Shown: positions 36,280-46,774, counted from the first letter of the stretch. The stretch is DNA of 64,000 bases from Pseudomarimonas arenosa (GCF_014841215.1 NZ_JACYTR010000008.1:1-64000), one strand, 5' to 3'. Notes: a model not told the origin generated them from the sequence alone. Numbers and translations: made by a program.

Positions 36280-37098
36280 ATGTCCGAATCAACATCGCTG
36301 CTGCAGTGCGCAACGGACTTGAAGCCGCGGGTCCGGACTCTGCCCGTGCAGGCAGTGGGACTGGCCGACGCTGCTGGACGGGTAGTCGCAGATTCGGGCA
36401 GGCGTCTGACTCCGTTGGCGATCGCAGCACAGACGGCACACGGCGCAATCCAACTCAACTGTGTCAGTCGGCCTCGTGTGGGTCTGCTTCCTGCCCAGTG
36501 CTCGCAAGCATCGGCGGACCCGGGGCTGCGTTTTCTGCAGGCCGCGCTCGCCGAGCGCGGCGTAGCGCCGACCAGTTGGCCTGCGGCGGACTACCCGGGA
36601 GGGGTGTTCAATGCCGCCCTGCGCAGCCTGCAGGAAGGGTTCGATCTGGTCATCGCCTTGTTGCCGCCGGGCAGTCTGGACCGTCTGCCGGCCGAGCGCG
36701 CCACAGCTGAGCACTGGACCTGGGCCGCGCGCGAACACGGCAAGCTGATCATTCAGCAGCAGCAACAACAATGGACAGTCAAGGTCGAGTCGGATCCGCT
36801 ATCGTTGATCGCAGCTTGGTGTCTTGCCATGGTTCCCTTGCTCGATCAGCTCGAGGGACTGCCGACTGCACCACGGGCCGGCGTTGAGCTGACCCTGCTC
36901 GGCCCCGGACAGCGGGTTCCCGGGCGAATGGGGCTGGTGGAGCTGGGATGGCTGACCTTGAATCAGGTGGCAGTGCGCCAATTGGGCACCTTGCTGCCAG
37001 CGGCTGATTGGCAGAATCTGCCGGAAAAACTGGGGTTGATCGAGATGAGCGAACAGGGCGGGCGTTTGCTGTGGCAGTCGGCGAGGGCAATGGAGTGA
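36280..37098 (+). CDS. degenerate MoeA-like protein
   Basis: The protein has 272 residues. The order of segments follows the molybdopterin molybdotransferase MoeA: an AAGRVVADSGRRLTPLAIA region, a RPRVGLLPAQ strand where MoeA has RPRVAILSTGDEL, a GLRFLQAALAERGV helix, and a DLVIALLPPGS strand where MoeA has the SGGxSxG loop. The metal/pterin-site motifs TGDEL, SGGVSVG and PGNP are all missing, and it is about 130 residues shorter than MoeA. It overlaps moeB by GTGA. It could be an inactive paralogue or a repurposed partner. Confidence 0.7.
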   Translation: MSESTSLLQCATDLKPRVRTLPVQAVGLADAAGRVVADSGRRLTPLAIAAQTAHGAIQLNCVSRPRVGLLPAQCSQASADPGLRFLQAALAERGVAPTSWPAADYPGGVFNAALRSLQEGFDLVIALLPPGSLDRLPAERATAEHWTWAAREHGKLIIQQQQQQWTVKVESDPLSLIAAWCLAMVPLLDQLEGLPTAPRAGVELTLLGPGQRVPGRMGLVELGWLTLNQVAVRQLGTLLPAADWQNLPEKLGLIEMSEQGGRLLWQSARAME

Positions 37099-38270
37099 GC
37101 TATCAACCCTACGATCCATTGGCAGAAGCGCGCCGGCTGGTCGAAGAGGTGGATTGTCAGGTAGCGTTCGATCGTCAGGCCCAGGGTGCGCGCCTGATCG
37201 ACGTGCGCGAAGCGCATGAGTTTGCCGTGGCGGCGCCCAGCGGCGCGCAGTCGGCGCCGCGTTCGGCGCTGGAGCTGGGGCTGGGTGAGTACGCCTGGTC
37301 GCCGGATGAGGAATTGCTGTTGATCTGCGGCAGTGGACGGCGTTCGTTGCTGGCCGGTTTGGCACTGCAGCGTCTTGGCTATTCCAGAGTGCGCTCGGTG
37401 GCCGGTGGTTTCGATGCGTGGAAGGCGGCCGGCTTGCCCATCGAGCAGCGTGATCTTGACCCCGATTGGCTGCAGCGATATGCGCGCCATATCAATCTCG
37501 ACGAGATTGGCCTGAGTGGTCAACAAACACTGCAAGCGAGCCGGATTCTGGTGATTGGAGCCGGCGGACTGGGCTGCCCTGCGTTGCAATACCTGGCTGC
37601 GGCCGGGGTGGGCCATATTCGCATTGCCGATGACGACAAGGTGGAACGCAGCAATCTGCAGCGCCAGGTGCTGCATGCCGAGGCGCGTATCGGCATGAAC
37701 AAGGCAGAGTCGGCCAGACTCAGTCTTCAGGCGCTGAACCCACGAGTTAAGGTCGAGGTGCTGACACAGCGGATCGACGATGCCAATGTCGATCAGCACG
37801 TTGCCGCCTGCGATCTGGTAGTCGATGGATCGGACAATCTGCCGACGCGTTATCGGGTGTCCGATGCCTGTGTGCGCCAGGGCAAACCGATGGTGTTCGC
37901 CGCGGTGCATCGTTTCCAGGGTCAAGTGGCTGTGTTCAATGCCGGGGTCAGGCGCGGTCATTCGCCATGCTATCGCTGCCTGTTTCCGGCTCCGCCGCCG
38001 GCCGAGCTCGCCCCCAACTGCAGCGAAGTCGGCGTGCTCGGTGTGACGCCGGGAATCTTTGGCCTGTTGCAGGCCAACGAGGCCATCAAGTTGCTGCTGG
38101 GGATTGGCGATTCACTGGATGGGCGATTGTTGAGTCTTGACCTGCTCAGTCTGCAAATGCGCTTGACCCGCATCCCGCCCGATCCGGATTGCCCGGCCTG
38201 TGGTCGCGCCGGCACGAGCGACCTGCAACCGGTGGCCGAATGGTGCGCGAATTCGCCGCCGCAAGGCTGA
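37095..38270 (+). CDS. moeB: rhodanese-MoeB/ThiF fusion adenylyltransferase
   Basis: The protein has 391 residues. A rhodanese-like domain (about 20-118) with the persulfide-type loop CGSGRRS (Cys78) precedes an E1-like adenylation domain (about 124-391) with GAGGLGCPALQYL, SNLQRQVLH and two CxxC zinc pairs (CYRC, CPAC). MoeB activates the C-terminal Gly-Gly of MoaD. The attached rhodanese suggests it may also supply sulfur, as Uba4 does, but with the reverse domain order. The GTG start at 37095 overlaps the MoeA-like gene. Confidence 0.88.
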   Translation: MSYQPYDPLAEARRLVEEVDCQVAFDRQAQGARLIDVREAHEFAVAAPSGAQSAPRSALELGLGEYAWSPDEELLLICGSGRRSLLAGLALQRLGYSRVRSVAGGFDAWKAAGLPIEQRDLDPDWLQRYARHINLDEIGLSGQQTLQASRILVIGAGGLGCPALQYLAAAGVGHIRIADDDKVERSNLQRQVLHAEARIGMNKAESARLSLQALNPRVKVEVLTQRIDDANVDQHVAACDLVVDGSDNLPTRYRVSDACVRQGKPMVFAAVHRFQGQVAVFNAGVRRGHSPCYRCLFPAPPPAELAPNCSEVGVLGVTPGIFGLLQANEAIKLLLGIGDSLDGRLLSLDLLSLQMRLTRIPPDPDCPACGRAGTSDLQPVAEWCANSPPQG

Positions 38271-38412
38271 TTTGAGACGATCTGACGCTGAAACGATTGA
38301 TCGGCGATAATCAGGAGTCTTGTTGCTCCGGTGAGCGATGGTTTCAACTCGCCAGAGCAGAAAGTCGCTGCGTCCGGGCGACCTTCCACTCACGCATCTT
38401 CTTGGAGCAGTA

Positions 38413-39291
38413 ATGTCGGCCCGCATTTTGGATGGCAAGTCAGTTGCCGATGAATTGATCAACGACTTGCGCCGGCAAGTGATGCAAGAGCAAAAACAAG
38501 GGATTTCACCGCCCGGGCTGGCCGTGGTGCTGGTCGGCGCCGACCCGGCGTCGGCGGTGTACGTACGCAACAAGCGTCGGGCCTGTGAGCGGATCGGTTT
38601 TCGCTCATTGGATTTCGATCTGTCCGAGCACACCAGCGAATCCGAGCTGCGCGAGCTGATCGATCGCCTCAATGCCGCCCCCGAAGTGCACGGTATCCTG
38701 GTGCAGCTGCCGCTGCCGCCGCATATCAATGCCACTGCGGTGCTCGACCGCATCGATCCGGACAAGGACGTCGATGGTTTTCATCCGACCAATGTCGGTC
38801 GCCTGGCCTTGCGTCAGCTGGGCCTTCGTCCTTGTACACCGAAGGGCATCACCACCTTGCTGGGCCATACCGATCGGCCGGTCCGAGGGCGTAACGCGGT
38901 TGTCGTCGGCGTCAGTAATCATGTCGGGCGGCCGATGGTGATGGAACTGCTTATCGCTGGGGCCACCACGACGGCCTGTCACAAGTTCACCCCGCACGAG
39001 GAATTGCGCGAGCAGGTGGGCAAGGCCGACATCCTGGTGGTCGCCGTTGGCCGGCCGGGCATCATTCCGGGCGACTGGGTGAAACCCGGTGCGGTGGTGA
39101 TCGACGTCGGTATCAACCGCTTGGATGACGGCCGATTGGTAGGTGATGTGGAATTTGCTGCCGCCAGTCGGCGTGCGGCCTGGATTACCCCGGTGCCGGG
39201 CGGGGTGGGGCCGATGACGGTGGCTACCTTGATGCAGAACACCCTGGAAGCTGCCCGATTGACCCGCAAACGCCATTCGGATCAAAGCTAA
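38413..39291 (+). CDS. folD: bifunctional methylenetetrahydrofolate dehydrogenase/cyclohydrolase
   Basis: This 292-residue enzyme interconverts one-carbon folates using NADP. The catalytic Tyr and Lys are in VYVRNKRRA, the QLPLPPH loop is present, and the NADP-binding segment begins at [12 protein letters not shown]. That segment usually reads GRSxxVGxP, so Arg-Ser is Val-Ser-Asn here. The ATG at 38413 is preceded by GGAG. The stop overlaps the next gene by one base. Confidence 0.95.
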   Translation: MSARILDGKSVADELINDLRRQVMQEQKQGISPPGLAVVLVGADPASAVYVRNKRRACERIGFRSLDFDLSEHTSESELRELIDRLNAAPEVHGILVQLPLPPHINATAVLDRIDPDKDVDGFHPTNVGRLALRQLGLRPCTPKGITTLLGHTDRPVRGRNAVVVGVSNHVGRPMVMELLIAGATTTACHKFTPHEELREQVGKADILVVAVGRPGIIPGDWVKPGAVVIDVGINRLDDGRLVGDVEFAAASRRAAWITPVPGGVGPMTVATLMQNTLEAARLTRKRHSDQS

Positions 39292-40151
39292 TGCACTTGC
39301 CGTTCGCCAGTCGTCTCATGGGCATCGCGCTGGCACTGTGCGTGAGCGTCCTTGGGGCAGGGTGCGCCTCAATGTTCAGCGGCGTTGGCAATGGCCTTGC
39401 CGCTGGCATTCGCAGCCATGATGACCCGAAAACCGTGGCCGAAGCCTTGCCGGCCTATCTGCTGTTGCTCGATGGTCTGCTGATCGATCGGCCGGAGTCA
39501 AAGCCTCTGCTAAGTGCCGCGGCCGAGCTTAATGCCACCTATGCCGTTAGTTTCATCGACGAGCCAGAGCGTGCTCGGCGCTTGTCCAGGCGCGCCCTGG
39601 ACTATGCGCGTCGCTACATCTGTCTGCAGGATGAGGCTCTGTGTCAGGCACTTGACGGTCCGGTCGATGTGTTCCAGGCACAGTTGCAGTCCTGTGACGC
39701 GCAATCGGCCGACATGCTGTTCGTGCTGGGCAATGCCTGGGCAACCTATATTCAGGCCAATAGTCAGGATTGGGGCGCGATTGCCGCCCTGCCCAAGGTG
39801 GAGAGCTTGATCGGCTGTGTGATTGAACAGCAGCCGCTGCGTGGTCAAGGCATGCCCTGGGTGGTAATGGGCGTGTTGAATTCGCTCAGGCCGGCGGCCG
39901 TGGGCGGCCAGCCGGAGCAGGCCAAGGCCGCGTTCGAGCGGGCGGTCGAAGTGTCATCAGGACGCAACCTGATGGCCAAGGCGATGTTCGCTCAACACTA
40001 TGCTCGCGCTCAGTTTGATCGCGAATTGCATGATCGATTGGTGGAAGAAGTGCTGTCCGCTGATGCCACCGCACCGGAGTTGACCTTGGCGAACGTGCTG
40101 GCTAAGCAGCGCGCCAAGCATTTGATGGAGACGGCAGATGACTATTTTTAG
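39291..40151 (+). CDS. TRAP transporter TatT component family lipoprotein
   Basis: This 286-residue protein has a signal peptide with lipobox GAGC (Cys near residue 25) and an all-helical TPR-like body. The DPKTVAEALPAYLLLLDGLL segment and the RARRLSRRALDYARRY helix are typical of TatT-type periplasmic proteins associated with TRAP transporters. It overlaps dctP by 14 bases. In such proteins a trimer is thought to dock with the solute-binding subunit. Confidence 0.85.
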   Translation: MHLPFASRLMGIALALCVSVLGAGCASMFSGVGNGLAAGIRSHDDPKTVAEALPAYLLLLDGLLIDRPESKPLLSAAAELNATYAVSFIDEPERARRLSRRALDYARRYICLQDEALCQALDGPVDVFQAQLQSCDAQSADMLFVLGNAWATYIQANSQDWGAIAALPKVESLIGCVIEQQPLRGQGMPWVVMGVLNSLRPAAVGGQPEQAKAAFERAVEVSSGRNLMAKAMFAQHYARAQFDRELHDRLVEEVLSADATAPELTLANVLAKQRAKHLMETADDYF

Positions 40152-41142
40152 CCGGTTGCTGAGCAGCTCGCTCGCCTGCCTGCTCGCTCTCGCCGGGCAG
40201 GCGCACGCAGCCCAGACACTGAAAATCGCCACTGTCGCGCCTGAGGGCTCGCTGTGGATGACCGAAATGCGGGCATCCGCCGAGCGTGCTGAGCAGGCCA
40301 CTGAGGGCCGGGTCAAGATCAAGTTCTATCCGGGCGGGGTGATGGGCAACGACGCCACCGTGCTGCGCAAGATCAAGCTTGGCCAGCTGCATGGGGGGGC
40401 TCTGACCGGCAGCGAGCTTGGCGGCTTGAGCAAGAATGCCCAGTTGTATGGACTGCCTTTCCTGTTTGATGATCCGGCCGAGATCAAACCGATTCGCCAG
40501 CAGTTCGATCAGTACATCCGGCATGATCTGAACAAGGCCGGTTATGCGGTGTTGTCGATGACCGGCGTCGGCTTTGCCTATCTGATGTCCAGCGATGATG
40601 TGGGCAGCCGGGAGGCGCTTGAAGGCCGCAAGATCTGGGTGCCGCAGAACGACGTGATTGCCGAGCGCACCTTCCGGGCCGGGGGAGTGTCGCCCATCCC
40701 TCTGGCCTTGCCTGATGTGTTCACCGGTCTGCAGACCGGGCTGATCGATACTGTCGCCAACACCACTTCAGGCGCCATCGCGCTGCAGTGGCATTCGAAG
40801 ATGCGCCGGCTGCTGGATTTGCCGCTGAGCTATATCCTCGGCTATGTGGTGATCGATCAACGCGCCTGGAACAAGATCAGCGAAGCCGATCAACAGGCCA
40901 CCCTGCAGGCATTCGCCCAGGGTAGCGATCGCATCGAGTCGGAGAATCGTCGTTCCGATGCCTCCGCGCTCGATGCCTTGAAGCAACTCGGTGTCCAGGT
41001 AGTGCAACCGTCGGAAAGCGAGCGCGATCGTTGGCGCACAGTCGGGCGCGAGGTGGTAGACGCCTTGATCGCCGAAAGCCGGCTCGATGGAGAGGTGATC
41101 GGAAAGCTTCGGGCAGAGCTGCAGCGCCGCAGGCAAGGATGA
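40138..41142 (+). CDS. dctP: TRAP transporter substrate-binding protein DctP
   Basis: This 334-residue periplasmic solute receptor has a signal peptide ending in AHA (about residue 23) and the DctP fold. The conserved GLQTGLIDTVANT segment and the arginine region near VWVPQND/IPLALPDVFT that normally contacts a carboxylate are present. The substrate is unknown. It lies between the TatT-like gene and dctQ, whose ATG overlaps its stop. Confidence 0.92.
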   Translation: MTIFSRLLSSSLACLLALAGQAHAAQTLKIATVAPEGSLWMTEMRASAERAEQATEGRVKIKFYPGGVMGNDATVLRKIKLGQLHGGALTGSELGGLSKNAQLYGLPFLFDDPAEIKPIRQQFDQYIRHDLNKAGYAVLSMTGVGFAYLMSSDDVGSREALEGRKIWVPQNDVIAERTFRAGGVSPIPLALPDVFTGLQTGLIDTVANTTSGAIALQWHSKMRRLLDLPLSYILGYVVIDQRAWNKISEADQQATLQAFAQGSDRIESENRRSDASALDALKQLGVQVVQPSESERDRWRTVGREVVDALIAESRLDGEVIGKLRAELQRRRQG

Positions 41143-41642
41143 GCGAGCAGCCGGCCGACCCTCAACAAGAAAAGGACTCGCCCTCGCTGTTGCACAGGGT
41201 CGAGAGCCACATCCTGGGCGCGGCCATCGTTGCCCTGGTTCTGCTGGCTGCCTGGCAGATCATTCGCCGCGCCCTGTTCAATGAGGCCTGGATCCACGCC
41301 GACGGGCTGATTCGGCAGTCAGTGCTTTGGCTGGCCGTGCTGGGCGCCCTGGCGGCGACCGGACGGCGCAAGCACATCGCCATCGAGCTCGACCCCAAGG
41401 CCGATCAGCGGCCCTGGGCGGCTTGGAAATCGCGACTGGTCAGCCTGATCTCGGCAGCCTTCTGCGCCACCCTGGCCTGGTACGGCTGGCGGCTGGTGGA
41501 GTTGGAAAGGGACGGTGGGATGGAATTGCTGCCCGGCCTGCCGATGTGGTGCAGCTTGCTGATTCTGCCAATCGGCTTCGGTCTGATGGCGCTGCGCTTT
41601 GGCTGGCAATCGATCGTGGCAGCAAAGGCCGAAACGCCGTGA
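41139..41642 (+). CDS. dctQ: TRAP transporter small permease DctQ
   Basis: This 167-residue membrane protein has four helices (about 24-45, 60-78, 98-118 and 130-152) in the DctQ pattern. The RRKHIAIE segment between helices 2 and 3 is characteristic of the family. It joins dctM by a GTGA overlap and probably forms the membrane complex with it. Confidence 0.9.
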   Translation: MSEQPADPQQEKDSPSLLHRVESHILGAAIVALVLLAAWQIIRRALFNEAWIHADGLIRQSVLWLAVLGALAATGRRKHIAIELDPKADQRPWAAWKSRLVSLISAAFCATLAWYGWRLVELERDGGMELLPGLPMWCSLLILPIGFGLMALRFGWQSIVAAKAETP

Positions 41643-42916
41643 TCTGGGCCTGGCTCGGTTTGCTGCTGGCGGCCTTGCTGGGCGTGCCGTTGTTCGTCTT
41701 GATTGGCGCTGCGGCGATGATCGGCTTTCATCAACTTGACTACGATTTGACCCTGGTCGCGGTGGAGTTCCAGCGCCTTGGCCAGTTGCCCGGGTTAGAG
41801 GCGATCCCGCTGTTTGCTTTTGCCGGCACCTTGCTGGGGCAAAGCGAGGCGCCGAAGCGGCTGCTGGCTGTAGTGCAGGCTTGGCTCGGCTGGTTGCCCG
41901 GCGGTGTCGCCATCGTCGCGCTCTGCGTCTGTGCGCTGTTCACCGCCTTCACCGGTGCCTCCGGGGTCACCATCGTGGCGCTGGGCGGCTTGCTGTATCC
42001 GGCCCTGGTCGGCGCTGGCTACAGCCGCCAGTTCACCCTTGGCTTGCTCACTGCCGGAGGTAGCCTGGGCCTGCTGTTTGCGCCTTCCTTGCCGCTGATC
42101 TTGTACGGCTTTGTCGCCGGCCAGTTGGGCACCGATCCGCCGACCACGGTGGAAGACCTGTTTATCGCTGGCATCGTGCCTGGCCTGCTGATGGTGGCGG
42201 CATTGTCGGTTCTGGCGGTGTGGCGCGGTCTGCAACGCCCGCAGACGCGCAGTCGCTTTGAACTCGCCGAAGGCCTGAGTTCGTTGCGCAAGGCGGCCTG
42301 GGAATTGCCCCTGCCGGTGCTGGTGTTGAGCAGCATCTACGCCGGCTGGGTGGCGGCCTCCGAGGCCGCCGCGCTCACCGCCCTCTATGTCCTGGTAGTG
42401 CTGGTGCTGATTCGGCGTGAGATGAAACTGCCGCGTCTGTTGGACGCCGCGGCCGATTCGGTGCGGCTGATCGGCGCCATCCTGGTCGTGCTGGGCATGG
42501 CCTTGGCGCTCTCGAATTGGCTGATCGATCAGGAAGTCCCCAGCCGATTGTTCGAATGGATCAGCGCCCGCATCGAGAGCCCCTGGGTATTCCTACTACT
42601 GCTGAACCTGTTCCTGCTGGCAGTGGGCATGTTGCTCGATATCTTTTCCGCCATCGTCATTCTGGTGCCCTTGCTCATGCCGGTCGCCGCCGGTTTCGGT
42701 ATCCATCCGGTACACCTCGGCATCATCCTGCTGGCCAATCTGCAGCTCGGTTACTTCACTCCGCCGGTGGGAATGAACCTGTTCATAGCCAGCTACCGTT
42801 TTGACGCGCCGGTCACCACCCTGGTGCGGGCCAGCTGGCCGTTCTTCCTGGTCTTGCTGGGCTGCGTGCTGCTGATCACCTGGTGGTCGACCCTATCGCT
42901 GTTCGCGATAGGCTGA
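41639..42916 (+). CDS. dctM: TRAP transporter large permease DctM
   Basis: This 425-residue membrane protein has about twelve helices and drives sodium- or proton-coupled uptake. It contains the [20 protein letters not shown] hairpin and the C-terminal [16 protein letters not shown] segment that are typical of DctM. The start is GTG at 41639, overlapping dctQ. The operon order is TatT, P, Q, M. Confidence 0.92.
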   Translation: MIWAWLGLLLAALLGVPLFVLIGAAAMIGFHQLDYDLTLVAVEFQRLGQLPGLEAIPLFAFAGTLLGQSEAPKRLLAVVQAWLGWLPGGVAIVALCVCALFTAFTGASGVTIVALGGLLYPALVGAGYSRQFTLGLLTAGGSLGLLFAPSLPLILYGFVAGQLGTDPPTTVEDLFIAGIVPGLLMVAALSVLAVWRGLQRPQTRSRFELAEGLSSLRKAAWELPLPVLVLSSIYAGWVAASEAAALTALYVLVVLVLIRREMKLPRLLDAAADSVRLIGAILVVLGMALALSNWLIDQEVPSRLFEWISARIESPWVFLLLLNLFLLAVGMLLDIFSAIVILVPLLMPVAAGFGIHPVHLGIILLANLQLGYFTPPVGMNLFIASYRFDAPVTTLVRASWPFFLVLLGCVLLITWWSTLSLFAIG

Positions 42917-42981
42917 GACCATCAGCTGAACCCGGCGCCGCCAACTGCGAGCACAGTCTGATTCGTTGGCCCGCGGCAGGT

Positions 42982-42987
42982 TATAAT
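42982..42987 (+). promoter_or_regulatory. putative -10 box of guaB promoter
   Basis: TATAAT lies 27 bases before the guaB start in the 98-base gap after dctM. No good -35 hexamer is visible at 16-18 bases upstream, so promoter strength or an activator requirement is open. Confidence 0.45.
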
Positions 42988-43014
42988 GCCGGGCTTCATT
43001 TGTCGGAGCCGCCC

Positions 43015-44472
43015 ATGCTGCGCATCCACACCGAAGCCCTTACCTTCGATGACGTCTCGCTGATCCCCGCGCATTCCAACGTCCTGCCGAAGGACGTTCG
43101 GCTCGCCACCCGCTTGACGCGTGGCATCGAACTCAACCTGCCGATCCTGAGTGCCGCCATGGATACGGTCACCGAGTCCCGACTGGCCATTGCCATGGCC
43201 CAGCTGGGCGGCATCGGCATCTTGCACAAGAACATGCCGTTGGAGCGCCAGGCCGATGAGGTTCGGCGGGTGAAGATGTTCGAGGCCGGTGTGATCCGCT
43301 CGCCGATCACGGTCAGCCCGGATACCACCATTGCCCAGGTGATGAAGCTCACCGCTGATCGGCGCATTTCCGGCGTGCCGGTGGTGGAGGGGGGGCAGTT
43401 GGTCGGCATCGTAACCAGCCGCGATATGCGCTTTGAAACCAAACCGGACGATCCGGTGCGCCACATCATGACCAAGAAGGATCGCCTGATCACCGTGCGC
43501 GAAGGTGCCGGCCACGATGAGGTCCTGCAGTTGATGCACACCCACCGCATCGAGAAAGTCCTGGTGGTCGATGACGCGTTCCACTTGCGCGGCCTGATCA
43601 CGGTGAAAGACATTCAGAAAGCCCAGGACAACCCAGACGCCGCCAAGGACGCCGACGAGCGCTTGTTGGCCGGCGCTGCGGTGGGCGTGGCTGGCGACAC
43701 CGAAGCGCGGATCGAAGCCCTGGTCGCCGCCGGGGTTGATGTGATCGTGGTCGATACCGCGCACGGACACTCGCAGGGCGTGCTGGATCGGGTCAACTGG
43801 ACCAAGAAGAATTTCGGCAAAGTGCAGGTGATCGGCGGCAATATCGTCACCGGCGATGCTGCGCTGGCCTTGATGGATGCCGGCGCCGACGCGGTGAAAG
43901 TCGGTGTTGGGCCGGGCTCGATCTGCACCACCCGTATCGTCGCTGGCGTGGGCGTGCCGCAGGTCACCGCGATCGGCATGGTGGCCGCAGCGCTGAAAGA
44001 TCAGATTCCCCTGATTGCCGACGGCGGCATCCGCTACTCAGGTGACATCGCCAAGGCCCTGGTGGCCGGCGCCAATGCGGTGATGATCGGTGGCCTGTTT
44101 GCCGGCACCGAAGAAGCACCGGGTGAAGTCGAGCTATACCAGGGCCGCAGCTACAAGAGCTACCGCGGCATGGGCTCACTCGGCGCCATGCAACAGGGCA
44201 GCAAGGACCGCTACTTCCAGGACGCCTCCGACGCCGACAAGCTGGTGCCCGAAGGCATCGAGGGCCGTGTGCCTTACCGCGGTTCGATCAGTGCCATCGT
44301 CCACCAACTGGCCGGCGGCATCCGCGCATCGATGGGTTATGTGGGCTGCAGCAGCATCGAAGAAATGCGTACCCGACCGCAGTTTGTCCGCGTGACCAAC
44401 GCCGGCGTACGCGAGTCGCACGTGCATGATGTGCAGATCACCAAGGAACCGCCGAATTATAGGATGAGTTGA
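43015..44472 (+). CDS. guaB: inosine-5'-monophosphate dehydrogenase
   Basis: This 485-residue enzyme oxidises IMP to XMP, the first step to GMP. The catalytic cysteine is in [15 protein letters not shown]. The two CBS domains lie at about residues 95-205, inserted in the barrel. The N-terminal [11 protein letters not shown] is conserved. Homology starts at MLRIHTEAL, so I start at 43015 although the frame is open from 42883. guaA follows. Confidence 0.97.
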   Translation: MLRIHTEALTFDDVSLIPAHSNVLPKDVRLATRLTRGIELNLPILSAAMDTVTESRLAIAMAQLGGIGILHKNMPLERQADEVRRVKMFEAGVIRSPITVSPDTTIAQVMKLTADRRISGVPVVEGGQLVGIVTSRDMRFETKPDDPVRHIMTKKDRLITVREGAGHDEVLQLMHTHRIEKVLVVDDAFHLRGLITVKDIQKAQDNPDAAKDADERLLAGAAVGVAGDTEARIEALVAAGVDVIVVDTAHGHSQGVLDRVNWTKKNFGKVQVIGGNIVTGDAALALMDAGADAVKVGVGPGSICTTRIVAGVGVPQVTAIGMVAAALKDQIPLIADGGIRYSGDIAKALVAGANAVMIGGLFAGTEEAPGEVELYQGRSYKSYRGMGSLGAMQQGSKDRYFQDASDADKLVPEGIEGRVPYRGSISAIVHQLAGGIRASMGYVGCSSIEEMRTRPQFVRVTNAGVRESHVHDVQITKEPPNYRMS

Positions 44473-44481
44473 GGGAGAGCT

Positions 44482-44661
44482 GTGATTGGTGATTTGTGAT
44501 TGGTGATTTGTAAGAGAAGGCGTCGCCAGTCCGATTTGATTCGCTCCGTTGCGGGCATCCGGCTCCCCAGCTCGACAGGTGCGTTTACAAGGCCAGTTTC
44601 CTGCCTCACGCCAGCGCTCTTAACTAATCACCAATCACCAATCACCAATCACCCCAATCAC
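44482..44661. repeat. inverted pair of heptamer arrays between guaB and guaA
   Basis: Four 7-mers run from 44482 to 44509 (GTGATTG, GTGATTT, GTGATTG, GTGATTT). Four AATCACC units run from 44626 to 44653, plus a CAATCAC at 44655-44661. The arms pair over 26 of 28 positions around a 116-base loop. The right arm ends nine bases before the guaA start. The layout matches the fadA-fadN element but the heptamer differs. Confidence 0.8.
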
Positions 44662-44669
44662 GGCTCCCA

Positions 44670-46235
44670 ATGACCAACATCCACAGCGACAAGATTCTTA
44701 TCCTCGACTTTGGTGCGCAGTACACGCAGTTGATTGCGCGGCGGGTGCGTGAGATCGGCGTGTATTGCGAGATCTGGGCCTGGGATCATGATCCCTCGGA
44801 AATCGCTGCGTACGGTGCCAAGGGGATCATTCTGTCCGGTGGGCCGGAGTCGACCACCGAGACCGGTTCGCCGCGAGCGCCACAGGAGGTGTTTGACAGC
44901 GGGCTGCCGATCCTCGGCATTTGCTATGGCATGCAGACCATGGCGGTGCAGCTGGGGGGGGCGACTGAAGCGGCCGATCAGCGCGAGTTCGGTCATGCTG
45001 AAGTGGATCTGCTGGTCGAGGATGCTCTGCTCGGCGGGTTGTCCGATCATGACGATGCACCGCGCCTGGATGTCTGGATGAGCCATGGTGATCACGTCAC
45101 CGCAGCGCCTCCGGGGTTCACCGTCACCGCCACCACCGATCGCATTCCGGTCGCGGCGTTCGCCAATGACGACAAGCGTTGGTATGGCGTGCAGTTCCAC
45201 CCGGAAGTCACCCACACCAAGCAGGGTCAGGCCTTGCTACGTCGCTTCGTGGTGGACGTTTGCGGCTGCGCAACCTTGTGGACCGCGGCCAATATCATCG
45301 ACGATCAGATCGCCCGGGTGCGCGAGCAGGTCGGCGATGACGAAGTCATTCTCGGTCTCTCCGGGGGTGTTGATTCCTCCGTGGTGGCCGCGCTGTTGCA
45401 CAAGGCGATCGGCGATCAGCTGACCTGTGTGTTCGTCGACACCGGCTTGCTGCGCTGGAAGGAAGGCGATCAGGTGATGGATACCTTCGCCGAGCATCTT
45501 GGCGTGCGGGTGATCCGGGTCAATGCCGCCGATCGCTACTTCAATGCATTGGAAGGGGTGAGTGATCCCGAGCGCAAGCGCAAGATCATCGGCAATCTGT
45601 TCGTCGATATCTTCGACGAGGAAGCCGGCAAGCGAGCCAATGCGCGCTGGCTGGCCCAGGGCACAATCTATCCCGACGTGATTGAGTCGGCCGGGAGCAA
45701 GACCGGCAAGGCGCACGTCATCAAGAGTCACCACAATGTCGGCGGCCTGCCCGAACACATGAATCTGGGGCTGGTCGAACCCTTGCGCGAGCTGTTCAAG
45801 GACGAGGTGCGTCGGTTGGGCGTCCAGCTCGGCCTGCCGCGCGAAATGGTCTATCGCCATCCATTCCCGGGGCCGGGCCTCGGCGTGCGCATTCTCGGCG
45901 AGGTCAAGCGCGAGTTTGCCGAGCTGCTGGCCAAGGCCGATGCAATCTACATCGAAGAGCTGCGCGCTGCCGGCCTGTACGACAAGACCAGCCAGGCCTT
46001 TGCGGTGTTCTTGCCGGTGAAGTCGGTGGGCGTGGTCGGCGATGCTCGCGCTTACGAGTGGGTGATCGCGCTGCGTGCGGTCGAAACCATCGATTTCATG
46101 ACGGCGCACTGGGCGCATTTGCCGTACGCCTTCCTGGACAAGGTTTCGCGCCGCATCATCAACGAATTGCGCGGCGTGTCGCGCGTGGTGTACGACATCT
46201 CCGGCAAGCCGCCCGCCACCATCGAGTGGGAATAG
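44670..46235 (+). CDS. guaA: GMP synthase (glutamine-hydrolysing)
   Basis: This 521-residue enzyme makes GMP from XMP. The glutamine amidotransferase domain has GICYGMQ (nucleophile Cys) and the downstream HPEVTHT histidine. The ATP pyrophosphatase domain has the SGGVDSS loop, and the C-terminal dimerisation domain is complete. No Shine-Dalgarno sequence is seen before the ATG, which abuts the heptamer repeat, so translation may depend on structure or coupling. Confidence 0.97.
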   Translation: MTNIHSDKILILDFGAQYTQLIARRVREIGVYCEIWAWDHDPSEIAAYGAKGIILSGGPESTTETGSPRAPQEVFDSGLPILGICYGMQTMAVQLGGATEAADQREFGHAEVDLLVEDALLGGLSDHDDAPRLDVWMSHGDHVTAAPPGFTVTATTDRIPVAAFANDDKRWYGVQFHPEVTHTKQGQALLRRFVVDVCGCATLWTAANIIDDQIARVREQVGDDEVILGLSGGVDSSVVAALLHKAIGDQLTCVFVDTGLLRWKEGDQVMDTFAEHLGVRVIRVNAADRYFNALEGVSDPERKRKIIGNLFVDIFDEEAGKRANARWLAQGTIYPDVIESAGSKTGKAHVIKSHHNVGGLPEHMNLGLVEPLRELFKDEVRRLGVQLGLPREMVYRHPFPGPGLGVRILGEVKREFAELLAKADAIYIEELRAAGLYDKTSQAFAVFLPVKSVGVVGDARAYEWVIALRAVETIDFMTAHWAHLPYAFLDKVSRRIINELRGVSRVVYDISGKPPATIEWE

Positions 46236-46240
46236 GGCGA

Positions 46241-46774
46241 GTGGAAGACGCAGCGGCGCAATCGGAGGCCTGCCCGGCCAGCGGCAGCTCGGTCGAGGAG
46301 CGTGATCGCTACTGGATGCAACGCGCCCTGGATGAGGCCGATCGCATCGAGCGCGAAGACGGCGAGGTGCCGGTGGCAGCCTTGCTGGTCGATGCCAACG
46401 ATGCCTTGATCGCGATCGGTGGCAATCGCAACATCGCCGAGCATGACCCCAGCGCGCATGCCGAGATCGTTGCCTTGCGTGCGGCGGGTCAGCGCTTGCA
46501 AAACTATCGTCTACCCGGGCTCACCCTGTATGTCACCCTGGAGCCGTGTGCCATGTGTGCCATGGCCCTGATTCATGCCAGAGTGGAACGGCTGGTGTTT
46601 GCGGCGGATGATCCGAAAACCGGGGCCTGTGGCAGCGTGTTCGATCTGCTGGCCGATCCGCGTCACAACCACCGCGTCGAGGTGTTGAGCGGCGTGTTGG
46701 CTGAAGACGCGAGTCGTCGCTTGAGCAATTACTTCCGCAAGAAACGCGGACGTGCGCCCTTGGATGCTTGTTGA
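46241..46774 (+). CDS. tadA: tRNA-specific adenosine deaminase
   Basis: This 177-residue zinc enzyme converts A34 to inosine in tRNA-Arg(ACG). The zinc and catalytic residues are in SAHAEI (His, Glu) and PCAMC (two Cys). The DRYWMQRALDEA segment at the N-terminus matches the family, which favours GTG at 46241 (after AGGGCGA) over the ATG at 46316. It is five bases downstream of guaA. Confidence 0.93.
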   Translation: MEDAAAQSEACPASGSSVEERDRYWMQRALDEADRIEREDGEVPVAALLVDANDALIAIGGNRNIAEHDPSAHAEIVALRAAGQRLQNYRLPGLTLYVTLEPCAMCAMALIHARVERLVFAADDPKTGACGSVFDLLADPRHNHRVEVLSGVLAEDASRRLSNYFRKKRGRAPLDAC

